A DNA stretch of 8,860 nt from Verrucomicrobiota bacterium (GTDB taxonomy: Bacteria; Verrucomicrobiota; Verrucomicrobiia; Opitutales; Coraliomargaritaceae): the NCBI GenBank assembly GCA_027620575.1, contig JAQCDT010000045.1, positions 1 to 8,860 on the forward strand, given 5' to 3'. A model generated the notes under the pieces. That model worked only from the letters and a program-made list of their open reading frames with translations. It was not told the DNA's origin and made no database searches. This document shows positions 1-6,230 of this stretch, piece after piece. A program made the translations under genes and the position numbers. Position 1 is the first letter of the stretch. Each line of letters opens with the position of its first letter.

Positions 1-731
1 CGTCGATAAACAGTGATTTAGGTTCTATTTATGAATCAAGTGAAGCGTTGAGCAGTGAAGATCTGAGTGCCTTTAATGATATTGAAGGATTTGAGCCAGA
101 GGATGACGGTCTCACAGTATCAGTGATGGATGATTCCCTAGATGTTTATGTGGTTCAAAATGGTGATACTTTATGGGATTTAGCAAGACGATTTGATAAA
201 ACGATAAATGAATTGTGTAAGCTTAATGGAATTTCAAAAGATTCGATTTTGAGAATAGGAATGGAATTAGAGGTACCTAAGGCAGGTGACTCAGTGATGA
301 ATATAACGAAAGAGTCTGCTGCTGTGTATCAACCGACAGATTTTGAAGGAACCGGCCAAGTTTATAAAGTTGTTTCAGGCGATTCCTTGTCAAAGATAGC
401 TAACCAATACGATGTTTCGGTAGCAGCGATTAAAGCGACTAATGGGTTAAGTTCAGATACTATTTTAATTGGACAAGAATTACTGATTCCAGTTGAGGGA
501 ACGATAGAAGTTCAGCCGACGGTTGCGGTAGAGCCTGTGGCAGAAGAGCCAGTGGTGATTGAACCAATTGTGGATACTTCAATCAGTGAAGCAACAGAGA
601 ATACGTCTTCAGTAGAGCCAGCAGAGCCAGAGCTTGAGTCAGTAGAAAATACGGGAAATGAGGGTATCGAACTCGATATGGAATCGCTTCCTCAAGTGGA
701 TATTTTAAGAGTACCTGCGCAATCGGAATAA
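1..731 (+). CDS. LysM-domain protein, 5'-truncated by the window edge
   Basis: The reading frame is open from base 3 to the stop at 729-731, with no ATG in frame. A TTG at 48 is a possible start, but it has no ribosome site and the acidic coding sequence continues upstream of it, so I treat the gene as partial with its N-terminus outside the window. Counting residues from the TTG, there is an acidic Ser/Asp/Glu-rich linker (1-30), LysM 1 (about 34-77, with NGDTLWDLARRF), LysM 2 (about 106-148, with SGDSLSKIANQYDVS), and a Pro/Glu/Val-rich low-complexity tail (about 149-205). No catalytic domain is visible. LysM modules bind the GlcNAc-containing glycan of peptidoglycan, so a role as a cell-wall-binding adaptor is likely; any signal peptide or membrane anchor would lie upstream. 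It precedes ftsW by 20 bases, which suggests a link to division or septal wall synthesis, but that is inference. The exact function is unknown. Confidence 0.85.
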   Translation, partial: SINSDLGSIYESSEALSSEDLSAFNDIEGFEPEDDGLTVSVMDDSLDVYVVQNGDTLWDLARRFDKTINELCKLNGISKDSILRIGMELEVPKAGDSVMNITKESAAVYQPTDFEGTGQVYKVVSGDSLSKIANQYDVSVAAIKATNGLSSDTILIGQELLIPVEGTIEVQPTVAVEPVAEEPVVIEPIVDTSISEATENTSSVEPAEPELESVENTGNEGIELDMESLPQVDILRVPAQSE

Positions 732-734
732 ATT

Positions 735-750
735 TTTAACTGAAGTTAAA
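735..750. repeat. Perfect 7-bp inverted repeat directly before ftsW
   Basis: TTTAACT (735-741), spacer GA, AGTTAAA (744-750). It fills most of the 20-base gap between the LysM gene and the ftsW ATG at 752. It could be a small operator or a weak hairpin at the translation start. It is AT-rich and short, so chance is possible. The 9-mer TTAACTGAA inside it recurs just before ftsA (7202-7210). Confidence 0.45.
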
Positions 751-751
751 G

Positions 752-1894
752 ATGCTCAAAGATTTTTTTTGGCGCAATTCGTTCACACGATTACCTGCGT
801 CAGGAATGATCATTGTTCTTATTGTGACTATCCTTTCTTTGTTGGGGATTATCATTTTATTCAGTGCATCTCAAGCGATGCACTCAAATCCAATTGCGTT
901 ACTGAAAAAGCAAATGCTTTGGCTAGTACTGGGATTAATAATCAGTTTTTTCGTATTTAAGTTGGATTTGGAGAGGATTCGTTCATTCATTCCATTTATT
1001 ACCGGTGGAGCATTGTTGCTCTTGGCTTTGGTTTTAATTCCTGGTGTAGGCGTTAAGGTGAATGGTGCTCAAAGGTGGTTGGATTTTGGCTTAATGCGAT
1101 TGCAAGTTTCGGAAATTGGTAAGATAGGATTGCTCTTCTGTCTCGCACACTATTTGGCAATTAATCGTCGATCGCTCGATGCATGGAAAGAGGGCTATAT
1201 TATTCCTTTTTCACTTCTTGGATTGTTTGTTGGATTGATTTTTTTAGAGCCCGATTATGGTACGGCTTTTTTGTGTGGGTTAGTGGGCTGTGTTTTATTC
1301 TATGTTTCGGGAATGAAGCTACGGTATTTGTTGCCCACGGCTGGCTTGGCATTGCTCTTATTTTGTATTGCCATTGTCTTGAACCCAGAGCGTTTGAGTC
1401 GCATTACTTCCTTTTTAGATGTTGAGTCAAATCGTAGTGATAGTGGCTACCAATTATGGCAAGGAATCATTGCCTTTGGTGTCGGTGGTGTCGAAGGAGT
1501 GGGGCTCGGTTCGGGTCAACAGCAGATGTCTTTTCTGCCAGAAGCACACACGGATTTTATTTTTTCAATTATAGGAGAAGAGTTGGGATTATTTTTCTCA
1601 ATGGGTGTGGTCATCCTCTTTTTAACTTTATTTGTTTTGGTGCTGTTTCAACTGAAGTATGCACCTAATTTATATCAATATTTATTGGTCTTAGGAGCCT
1701 TACTGATGATTGAATTTCAGGCATTAATTAATATCGGGGTCGTGACTGGATGTCTGCCTACTAAAGGGATGTCTTTACCGTTTATTTCTTACGGAGGATC
1801 CAATTTAGTTTTGATGTTTGTTTTAATCAGTTTGATTTTAAATTGTCTTTGTCATTGGTCCAAAGTTCCTCTAAAAGAGGCTCGAGAATTATGA
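752..1894 (+). CDS. ftsW: FtsW, septal peptidoglycan glycosyltransferase (SEDS family)
   Basis: This 380-aa polytopic inner-membrane protein has about ten hydrophobic segments (roughly 18-38, 55-70, 80-97, 122-138, 150-165, 168-186, 192-210, 272-300, 307-330, 345-366). SEDS signatures are clear: NGAQRWLDFG (104-113), EPDYGTA (166-172), LPEAHTDFIFSIIGEELG (262-279), where D268 matches the proposed catalytic Asp, and NIGVVTGCLPTKGMSLPFIS (327-346) followed by YGGSN. The family polymerises lipid II into glycan strands together with a class B PBP. I call it FtsW rather than RodA because it sits beside murG, ftsQ, ftsA and ftsZ. The usual QPSE motif reads QVSE (118-121). The ATG at 752 has no clear SD sequence but directly follows a short inverted repeat. 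The stop overlaps the murG start as ATGA. Confidence 0.95.
   Translation: MLKDFFWRNSFTRLPASGMIIVLIVTILSLLGIIILFSASQAMHSNPIALLKKQMLWLVLGLIISFFVFKLDLERIRSFIPFITGGALLLLALVLIPGVGVKVNGAQRWLDFGLMRLQVSEIGKIGLLFCLAHYLAINRRSLDAWKEGYIIPFSLLGLFVGLIFLEPDYGTAFLCGLVGCVLFYVSGMKLRYLLPTAGLALLLFCIAIVLNPERLSRITSFLDVESNRSDSGYQLWQGIIAFGVGGVEGVGLGSGQQQMSFLPEAHTDFIFSIIGEELGLFFSMGVVILFLTLFVLVLFQLKYAPNLYQYLLVLGALLMIEFQALINIGVVTGCLPTKGMSLPFISYGGSNLVLMFVLISLILNCLCHWSKVPLKEAREL
863..884. repeat. Perfect 8-bp inverted repeat inside ftsW
   Basis: AGTGCATC (863-870), six-base loop, GATGCACT (877-884), about 110 bases into ftsW, in codons for the end of the first membrane segment. About one such perfect 8-bp hairpin is expected by chance in a window of this size, so its significance is uncertain. 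Confidence 0.4.
1868..1880 (+). promoter_or_regulatory. Possible hairpin masking the murG ribosome binding site
   Basis: CCTCT (1868-1872), loop AAA, AGAGG (1876-1880). The 3' arm is the best SD candidate for murG, ten bases before its ATG at 1891. Five mostly G-C pairs could hide the site until a ribosome finishing ftsW opens it, which would fit the ATGA overlap and translational coupling. The stem is short and this is inferred from sequence only. Confidence 0.4.
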
Positions 1895-2994
1895 CGGATG
1901 TATTGATTATTTGTGGAGGCACAGGTGGGCATTTATCACCGGGCATTGCTTTAGCCGAGGAGTTGAAGAGTCGTGATTTTTCAAGCACATTGTGTATTAG
2001 CCAAAAGTCGATTGATACAGCGATTGCACAAAAATATGAGCATATAGGTTTTGAGCGTTTTCCGGGTAGGGCTTTTTCTGGTGGCCTATTCGGAAAGCTT
2101 CAGTTTTTTCAGCAATTAATTTGTAGTCTGCCTAAAATTTATAGGATGATCCGAAATGAAAAACCAAAGGTCATGGTGCTGTTTGGTGGTTATTTGTCAG
2201 TGGGCTTTGGATTATTGGGAACCTTGTTGAGCGTTAAGATTGTTTTACATGAAGCCAATGGAAAGGTGGGGAAAGCGGTGCGATTGCTACAAGGCTTTGC
2301 CTACCGCATATATTTACCCAGAAGTGTGATGATCAAAGAGGTGAAAAAATCAAAAGTACGTCATGCTGGTTATCCTTTGCGAAAAGAAATGATGTCTATG
2401 GATAAAAGTGAAGCACGAAGGCAATTAGGAATGGAATGTGAGGGCACTTTATTAGTTATAATTGGAGGGAGTCAGGGAGCCCAAGTTTTGAATAAGTGGG
2501 TGATTGATCACTTTGAAAAATTAATAGAGGAAGGGATTTCTATTTATTGTATATCGGGCTTAAAAAATGGCTTAGAAAGTCATGATGTTTCAACAAATAG
2601 TCGAGGTGAGTCGGTGACAATTAAGATGGTTCCTTTTTCAGATAATATGGCTGCGGTTTTATCGGCAGGAGATTTGGTGGTATCGCGTGCTGGTGCAGGT
2701 GCTATTGCTGAAATTACCCGTTGCGAAGTGCCGAGTATTTTAGTTCCTTATCCTTATGCTGCAGATAATCATCAATTTTATAATGCAAAAATTCATGAGA
2801 GTCTCGGCGGTGGTATTTTGCTTGATGAAAATAATTTAGAAAAATTATATGAAGAGGTAAGGGTTTTGACTTCAAATTACAATTTGTTAGAGCAAATCAG
2901 TCTTAATTTAAAGAATTTAAATGCGGTGAATGCCTCCGAAGAAATAGTGGATGATTTACAAGCGGTTATTCGGGGAGAGAAAGTTGGCCGATAA
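1891..2994 (+). CDS. murG: MurG, UDP-GlcNAc:lipid I N-acetylglucosaminyltransferase
   Basis: MurG transfers GlcNAc from UDP-GlcNAc to lipid I at the inner face of the membrane, giving lipid II. I chose the ATG at 1891 (367 aa) rather than an in-frame TTG at 1843: it gives the classical ATGA overlap with ftsW, has AGAGG ten bases upstream, and places the N-terminal glycine loop where the family has it. Motifs in order: CGGTGGHLSP (8-17, G-loop 1), FGGYLSVGFG (98-107), HEANGKVGKA (120-129; HEQNxxxG in most MurGs), GYPLRKE (160-166), IIGGSQGAQVLN (190-201, G-loop 3), and the UDP-GlcNAc-binding block RAGAGAIAEI (266-275) with PSILVPYPYAADNHQFYNA (281-299). It is a GT-B-fold, peripheral-membrane protein of normal length (about 355-370 aa). 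Its product is the substrate of the upstream FtsW. Confidence 0.97.
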   Translation: MTDVLIICGGTGGHLSPGIALAEELKSRDFSSTLCISQKSIDTAIAQKYEHIGFERFPGRAFSGGLFGKLQFFQQLICSLPKIYRMIRNEKPKVMVLFGGYLSVGFGLLGTLLSVKIVLHEANGKVGKAVRLLQGFAYRIYLPRSVMIKEVKKSKVRHAGYPLRKEMMSMDKSEARRQLGMECEGTLLVIIGGSQGAQVLNKWVIDHFEKLIEEGISIYCISGLKNGLESHDVSTNSRGESVTIKMVPFSDNMAAVLSAGDLVVSRAGAGAIAEITRCEVPSILVPYPYAADNHQFYNAKIHESLGGGILLDENNLEKLYEEVRVLTSNYNLLEQISLNLKNLNAVNASEEIVDDLQAVIRGEKVGR

Positions 2995-3019
2995 GGACAG
3001 AGTTATATTTTGATGAATC

Positions 3020-5305
3020 ATGAGTGTTGAAAAACGAATATTGTTTCTTGGTGTAGGAGGCGCCGGTATGGCACCTTTGGCTATGTGGTTAGCTGAAACG
3101 GGAGATTCGATTTTTGGCTATGATGATTATTTCAAACAGGGTGCTTTAGATTATTTAACAAACTCTAGGGTGCATTTGTTAGATGTGGTAATGATTGAGG
3201 ATATAGCTTCTTACGATCAGATTGTGTATTCAAATGCTATTGCTAAGACGCATCGTTTATTAAAGGAAGCAGAGCGTCTAGGAGTACCTTGTTTAAAGCG
3301 AGGTGAAATGCTGTCGCAGATTGCACAAACAAAAAAATTAGTCGCAATAGTTGGTAGCCATGGCAAGACCACCACTAGTGCTTTAATCGGGTATGCGATA
3401 CAGCAATTAGGACTATCAATTAATTTTATTGTCGGTGGCTTTTTTCAAGATGCCAGACTACCCTATAATTTTTCCGACTCCGAATGGTTATTGGCGGAAA
3501 TCGATGAAAGTGATGGAACGATCAATCAATTTAATCCTGAAATTACAGTTTTGTTGAATCTCGATTGGGATCATGCGGATTTTTATAAAGAGTTTGATAG
3601 CTTGAAAAAAGTGTTTGAAAAATTGTTGCAGAGGACTCGTTCAAAAATACTGATTGAAGCATCTAATTTGAATACTTTTGAATCATGTGAAGCTTTTCAA
3701 AATAAATGCTTACTTATAGATCCGCAATCAGGCGTTCTAGAAGATTCCATATCTAAGCCTAAAAATGCTTTATTAAACACTGAGTTTAATCGTTATAATC
3801 AAGTCTTTGCTGAAAGTGTTTTAAAGTTATTTGAAAGTGAGCTTCCGAAGAAAGAAGATTTATTTTCGGAATTTCCCGGAGTGGAGCGAAGGCAGAAGGT
3901 CTTGCTTTCACAAGAACAATTGATCGTTCTTGAAGATTATGCACATCATCCCTCAGAGATAGATATTTTAATCAAAGCAATTAAGGATGGATACAAAAAC
4001 TCTGAATTGACAGTGGTTTTTCAGCCGCATCGCTATTCAAGAACCAAGGCGTTTAATAAAGATTTCATTCAATCCTTATCGGGAGCCGATAATGTTTTTC
4101 TGTTACCTGTTTATTCTGCTTTTGAAGCAGAATGCGAAGGAGGGAAGGCCGACGATTTAGTGACTGCTTTTCAGGATATTTCAGCAGAGCTATTGAGTTT
4201 CGATCAAGAGGGTATAGATGTGCTTGTGTCGAATTTTTCCGAGTCATCAAACAATAAAGAAAGAGTTTTATTGTTTATAGGAGCAGGCTCAATCAATGAA
4301 TTTGCCCATGCATTTTGTGCATTATATCAAAATTCAAACCAACAAAATGCGTGGCTTGAATACATAGAGGAGAAAGTGTCATCGGACTGTGTGATAAAAT
4401 TATCCGAAAATCTAGCAGCTAAAACGACCTTTAAAATAGGGGGCTTGTCTGACTACTATGCAGAACCTTCAAGTATTTCTGATGTTCTCGCTTTAATTCA
4501 ATCCGCACGCTTATTTGGGCTGCCCTATTTTTGTTTAGGAAGGGGTTCCAATGTTTTAGTTTCGGATTCTGGATATAATGGATTGGTACTTCGTTTTAAT
4601 CATAAAAATTGGCAGAACATTCGTAAAATAGATGATTCACATATTTGGGTGGGCTGTGGAGTACGCTTAAAAGAATTATGTGGTAAGGTTGCGCAACTAG
4701 GTTTTTCTGGATTTGAATTTCTTGAGGGCATACCAGGCACCTTGGGTGGAGCTTTACGAATGAATGCTGGGGCAATGGGACGATGGACATTTGATGTGGT
4801 AGAGCGTGTTTTGATGGTGAACAGTGCTTCTCAAGTAGAGGAATTTGAGCGAGATGCATTTACTATTGAATATCGAAAAGTTCGTGAGATTGCTTCGGGT
4901 ATTGCTTTAGGAGCAATGTTAAAATTGGGAGAAGTTCAGGCGAGTGAGTCCATTCGTGAACGAATGGACTCCTATTCGGATGTGCGAAAGGGCAGTCAAC
5001 CTATCGCACCGAGTGCAGGGTGTATTTTTAAAAATCCTGAGAAGGATTATGCAGGGCGTTTAATTGATGAGTTGGGTTTAAAGAAAATGAGTGTGGGTGG
5101 TGCTGAGGTATCGGATAAGCACGGTAATTTTATCGTTAATCGAGGTGGCTCAACTTCGAAAGATGTGCAATCGCTCATTGCTTTAATTCAAAAACGAGTC
5201 AAGGAGGCACGAGGGATTGATTTGGAAACAGAAGTTTTACTGCTTGGGAATGAGGACTTGGATCAAATGGATGATGAAGGGGCATCCAATCAAGAAGCAC
5301 AATGA
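3020..5305 (+). CDS. murC/murB: MurC-MurB fusion: UDP-MurNAc--L-alanine ligase / UDP-enolpyruvylglucosamine reductase
   Basis: This 761-aa cytoplasmic protein joins two consecutive steps of precursor synthesis in one chain. The MurC part (about 1-436) shows GVGGAGM (11-17), the ATP P-loop GSHGKTTT (112-119), AEIDESDGT (159-167), LNLDWDHADFY (179-189), GVERRQK (287-293), EDYAHHPSEI (305-314), FQPHRYSRTK (334-343) and IGAGSINEF (420-428). The usual HNxxN motif reads FNRYN (256-260). The MurB part (about 455-745) shows TTFKIGG (469-475), LGRGSNVLVSD (507-517), LEGIPGTLGGALRMNAGAMG (568-587), YR (618-619), SAGCIFKNP (665-673), GGAEVSDKHGNFIVN (693-707) and LETEV (735-739). Cys668 occupies the place of the proton-donor Ser, with R619 and E738 as the other active-site candidates. 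The MurB half resembles the shorter (type II) reductases. The ATG at 3020 lacks a nearby SD sequence. The stop overlaps ddl as ATGA. From memory, such fusions occur in Verrucomicrobiota. Confidence 0.96.
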   Translation: MSVEKRILFLGVGGAGMAPLAMWLAETGDSIFGYDDYFKQGALDYLTNSRVHLLDVVMIEDIASYDQIVYSNAIAKTHRLLKEAERLGVPCLKRGEMLSQIAQTKKLVAIVGSHGKTTTSALIGYAIQQLGLSINFIVGGFFQDARLPYNFSDSEWLLAEIDESDGTINQFNPEITVLLNLDWDHADFYKEFDSLKKVFEKLLQRTRSKILIEASNLNTFESCEAFQNKCLLIDPQSGVLEDSISKPKNALLNTEFNRYNQVFAESVLKLFESELPKKEDLFSEFPGVERRQKVLLSQEQLIVLEDYAHHPSEIDILIKAIKDGYKNSELTVVFQPHRYSRTKAFNKDFIQSLSGADNVFLLPVYSAFEAECEGGKADDLVTAFQDISAELLSFDQEGIDVLVSNFSESSNNKERVLLFIGAGSINEFAHAFCALYQNSNQQNAWLEYIEEKVSSDCVIKLSENLAAKTTFKIGGLSDYYAEPSSISDVLALIQSARLFGLPYFCLGRGSNVLVSDSGYNGLVLRFNHKNWQNIRKIDDSHIWVGCGVRLKELCGKVAQLGFSGFEFLEGIPGTLGGALRMNAGAMGRWTFDVVERVLMVNSASQVEEFERDAFTIEYRKVREIASGIALGAMLKLGEVQASESIRERMDSYSDVRKGSQPIAPSAGCIFKNPEKDYAGRLIDELGLKKMSVGGAEVSDKHGNFIVNRGGSTSKDVQSLIALIQKRVKEARGIDLETEVLLLGNEDLDQMDDEGASNQEAQ
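4113..4133. repeat. Perfect 9-bp inverted repeat inside the murC part
   Basis: ATTCTGCTT (4113-4121), loop TTG, AAGCAGAAT (4125-4133), within codons for Y-S-A-F-E-A-E near the MurC C-terminal domain. The tight three-base loop would make a stable small mRNA hairpin. No role can be assigned; it may be chance. Confidence 0.4.
4367..4378 (+). promoter_or_regulatory. SD-like GAGGAG plus in-frame GTG at the MurC/MurB junction
   Basis: GAGGAG at 4367-4372 is followed three bases later by an in-frame GTG (4376-4378, Val453), exactly in the linker between the MurC and MurB domains. It is better than the SD match ahead of most genes here. It could permit separate translation of a MurB-only product of about 309 aa, or be a relic of a formerly separate murB. 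The spacing is short for a standard site, unless the upstream GAGG (five-base spacing) is used. Coding constraint (E-E-K) is the simple alternative. Confidence 0.3.
4946..4971. repeat. Perfect 12-bp inverted repeat inside the murB part
   Basis: The left arm GAGTCCATTCGT (4946-4957) and right arm ACGAATGGACTC (4960-4971) are exact reverse complements around GA. As RNA it would be an 11-bp stem with a UGAA tetraloop. It lies in codons for a variable region of MurB (E-S-I-R-E-R-M-D-S), about 330 bases before the ddl start. There is no U-run after it, so it is not a typical terminator. It is the longest perfect inverted repeat I found in the window. Confidence 0.7.
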
Positions 5306-6219
5306 AATCTTTGAAGTCTATTGTTGTGCTTTATGGTGGCTTTGGTGAAGAGCGTGAGGTGTCTTTGAAAAGTGGTGAGAAGGTGATTGATTCACTAAAG
5401 CTGAAGCATTCAGTTGAAGCAGTCTGCTTAGACGATCGAAATATTCCTGACTGGATTGAATTAGAGTCACATATCGTTTTTCCGATGATACATGGTGCTT
5501 TTGGTGAAGATGGTGAGTTACAAAATAGTTTGTCAGAAAGAGGGATTGAGTTTGTCGGTAGCAATGCGGTTTCAAGTGCTTTGTGTATGGATAAAATTTT
5601 GGCTAAAGAACGTGTGGAAGCTTTGGGAATCAAGACGGCAGAGTCGCTTTTTTTTGATGCAAATACAATACCCCTTGCCGATGATATTATTCAAAAATTA
5701 GGAAGCTCGCTCGTGCTTAAGCCGAGGGATTCTGGAAGTAGTTGTGGTTTGAGTCTAATTGAGAATCGTTCGTCTATGGGAGTCGCTTTATCCAAAATAA
5801 ATTCAGGCAATTGGATGGTTGAGCGTAGGTTAAAGGGTCGAGAATTAACTATAGGGCTACTGGATGGTCAAGCCTTGGAGATTGTTGAAATCAAGTATTC
5901 AAAAGAGTGTTATGATTATGATACAAAGTACCTTTCTGGCTCTACGGAGTATTTATGTCCTGCGGAATTACCCGATGAAATTACGGATAGAATTCAATCG
6001 GAAGCGGAAGCAATTTTTAAAAGTTGTGACTGTCGAGACTTTGCCCGCATTGATTTTATATTAGAAGGCGATACACCGTATTTTTTAGAAGTGAATACAC
6101 TTCCTGGGATGACTCCTCAGAGTCTTTTGCCTAAATCGGCTGCGGCCAAAGGGATTGATTTCAATTCCTTAATTGAAACAATGATTTCTTATGGAATAAA
6201 GCGATTTAATGCTCTATAA
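5302..6219 (+). CDS. ddl: D-alanine--D-alanine ligase (ATP-grasp)
   Basis: Ddl joins two D-alanines with ATP in the cytoplasm; the dipeptide is then added to the muropeptide by MurF. At 305 aa it has the normal DdlB length. Visible motifs: YGGFGEEREVSLKSG (11-25), where E17 is the D-Ala1-binding Glu and the usual Ser of GGxS is Gly15; HGAFGEDG (64-71); MDK (96-98); KPRDSGSSCG (140-149); the omega-loop YDYDTKY (204-210), whose Tyr pattern fits D-Ala rather than D-lactate specificity; PAELP (220-224); ARIDF (248-252); and FLEVNTLPGMTPQSLLP (261-277), which holds the Mg-binding E263 and N265. The ATG at 5302 overlaps the murC/murB stop (ATGA), so translation is probably coupled. Eleven bases separate it from ftsQ. 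Confidence 0.97.
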   Translation: MKSLKSIVVLYGGFGEEREVSLKSGEKVIDSLKLKHSVEAVCLDDRNIPDWIELESHIVFPMIHGAFGEDGELQNSLSERGIEFVGSNAVSSALCMDKILAKERVEALGIKTAESLFFDANTIPLADDIIQKLGSSLVLKPRDSGSSCGLSLIENRSSMGVALSKINSGNWMVERRLKGRELTIGLLDGQALEIVEIKYSKECYDYDTKYLSGSTEYLCPAELPDEITDRIQSEAEAIFKSCDCRDFARIDFILEGDTPYFLEVNTLPGMTPQSLLPKSAAAKGIDFNSLIETMISYGIKRFNAL

Positions 6220-6230
6220 ATTACGGTTCA

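Noticed and set aside
1843..1890. TTG start giving murG 16 extra N-terminal residues
   Set aside because: The extension lies wholly inside ftsW, has no SD sequence, and displaces the N-terminal GGTGGH loop from its usual place. The ATG at 1891 gives the typical ATGA overlap.
2059..2096. 12-pair hairpin with G-U pairs near the start of murG
   Set aside because: It needs wobble pairs and a 14-base loop; imperfect stems of this kind are common by chance in a window this long.
3010..3030. Mini-ORF (TTG/ATG at 3010-3013) overlapping the murC start
   Set aside because: It is only five or six codons, the AAGGAC upstream is a weak and distant SD, and the frame ends inside murC. It could allow re-initiation, but the support is too thin.
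5201..5207. Consensus SD AAGGAGG inside the murB part
   Set aside because: No usual start codon follows at proper spacing; it encodes conserved-type residues (K-E-A) and lies 95 bases before the ddl start.
5268..5288. 6-bp hairpin with AAGGGG in its loop just before ddl
   Set aside because: The stem is short, and the purine stretch is about 20 bases from the ddl ATG, too far to be a normal ribosome site.
4065..5633. Several 60-100 codon frames on the - strand opposite murC/murB and ddl
   Set aside because: They are antisense to clearly conserved enzymes, overlap one another, and show no protein family pattern.
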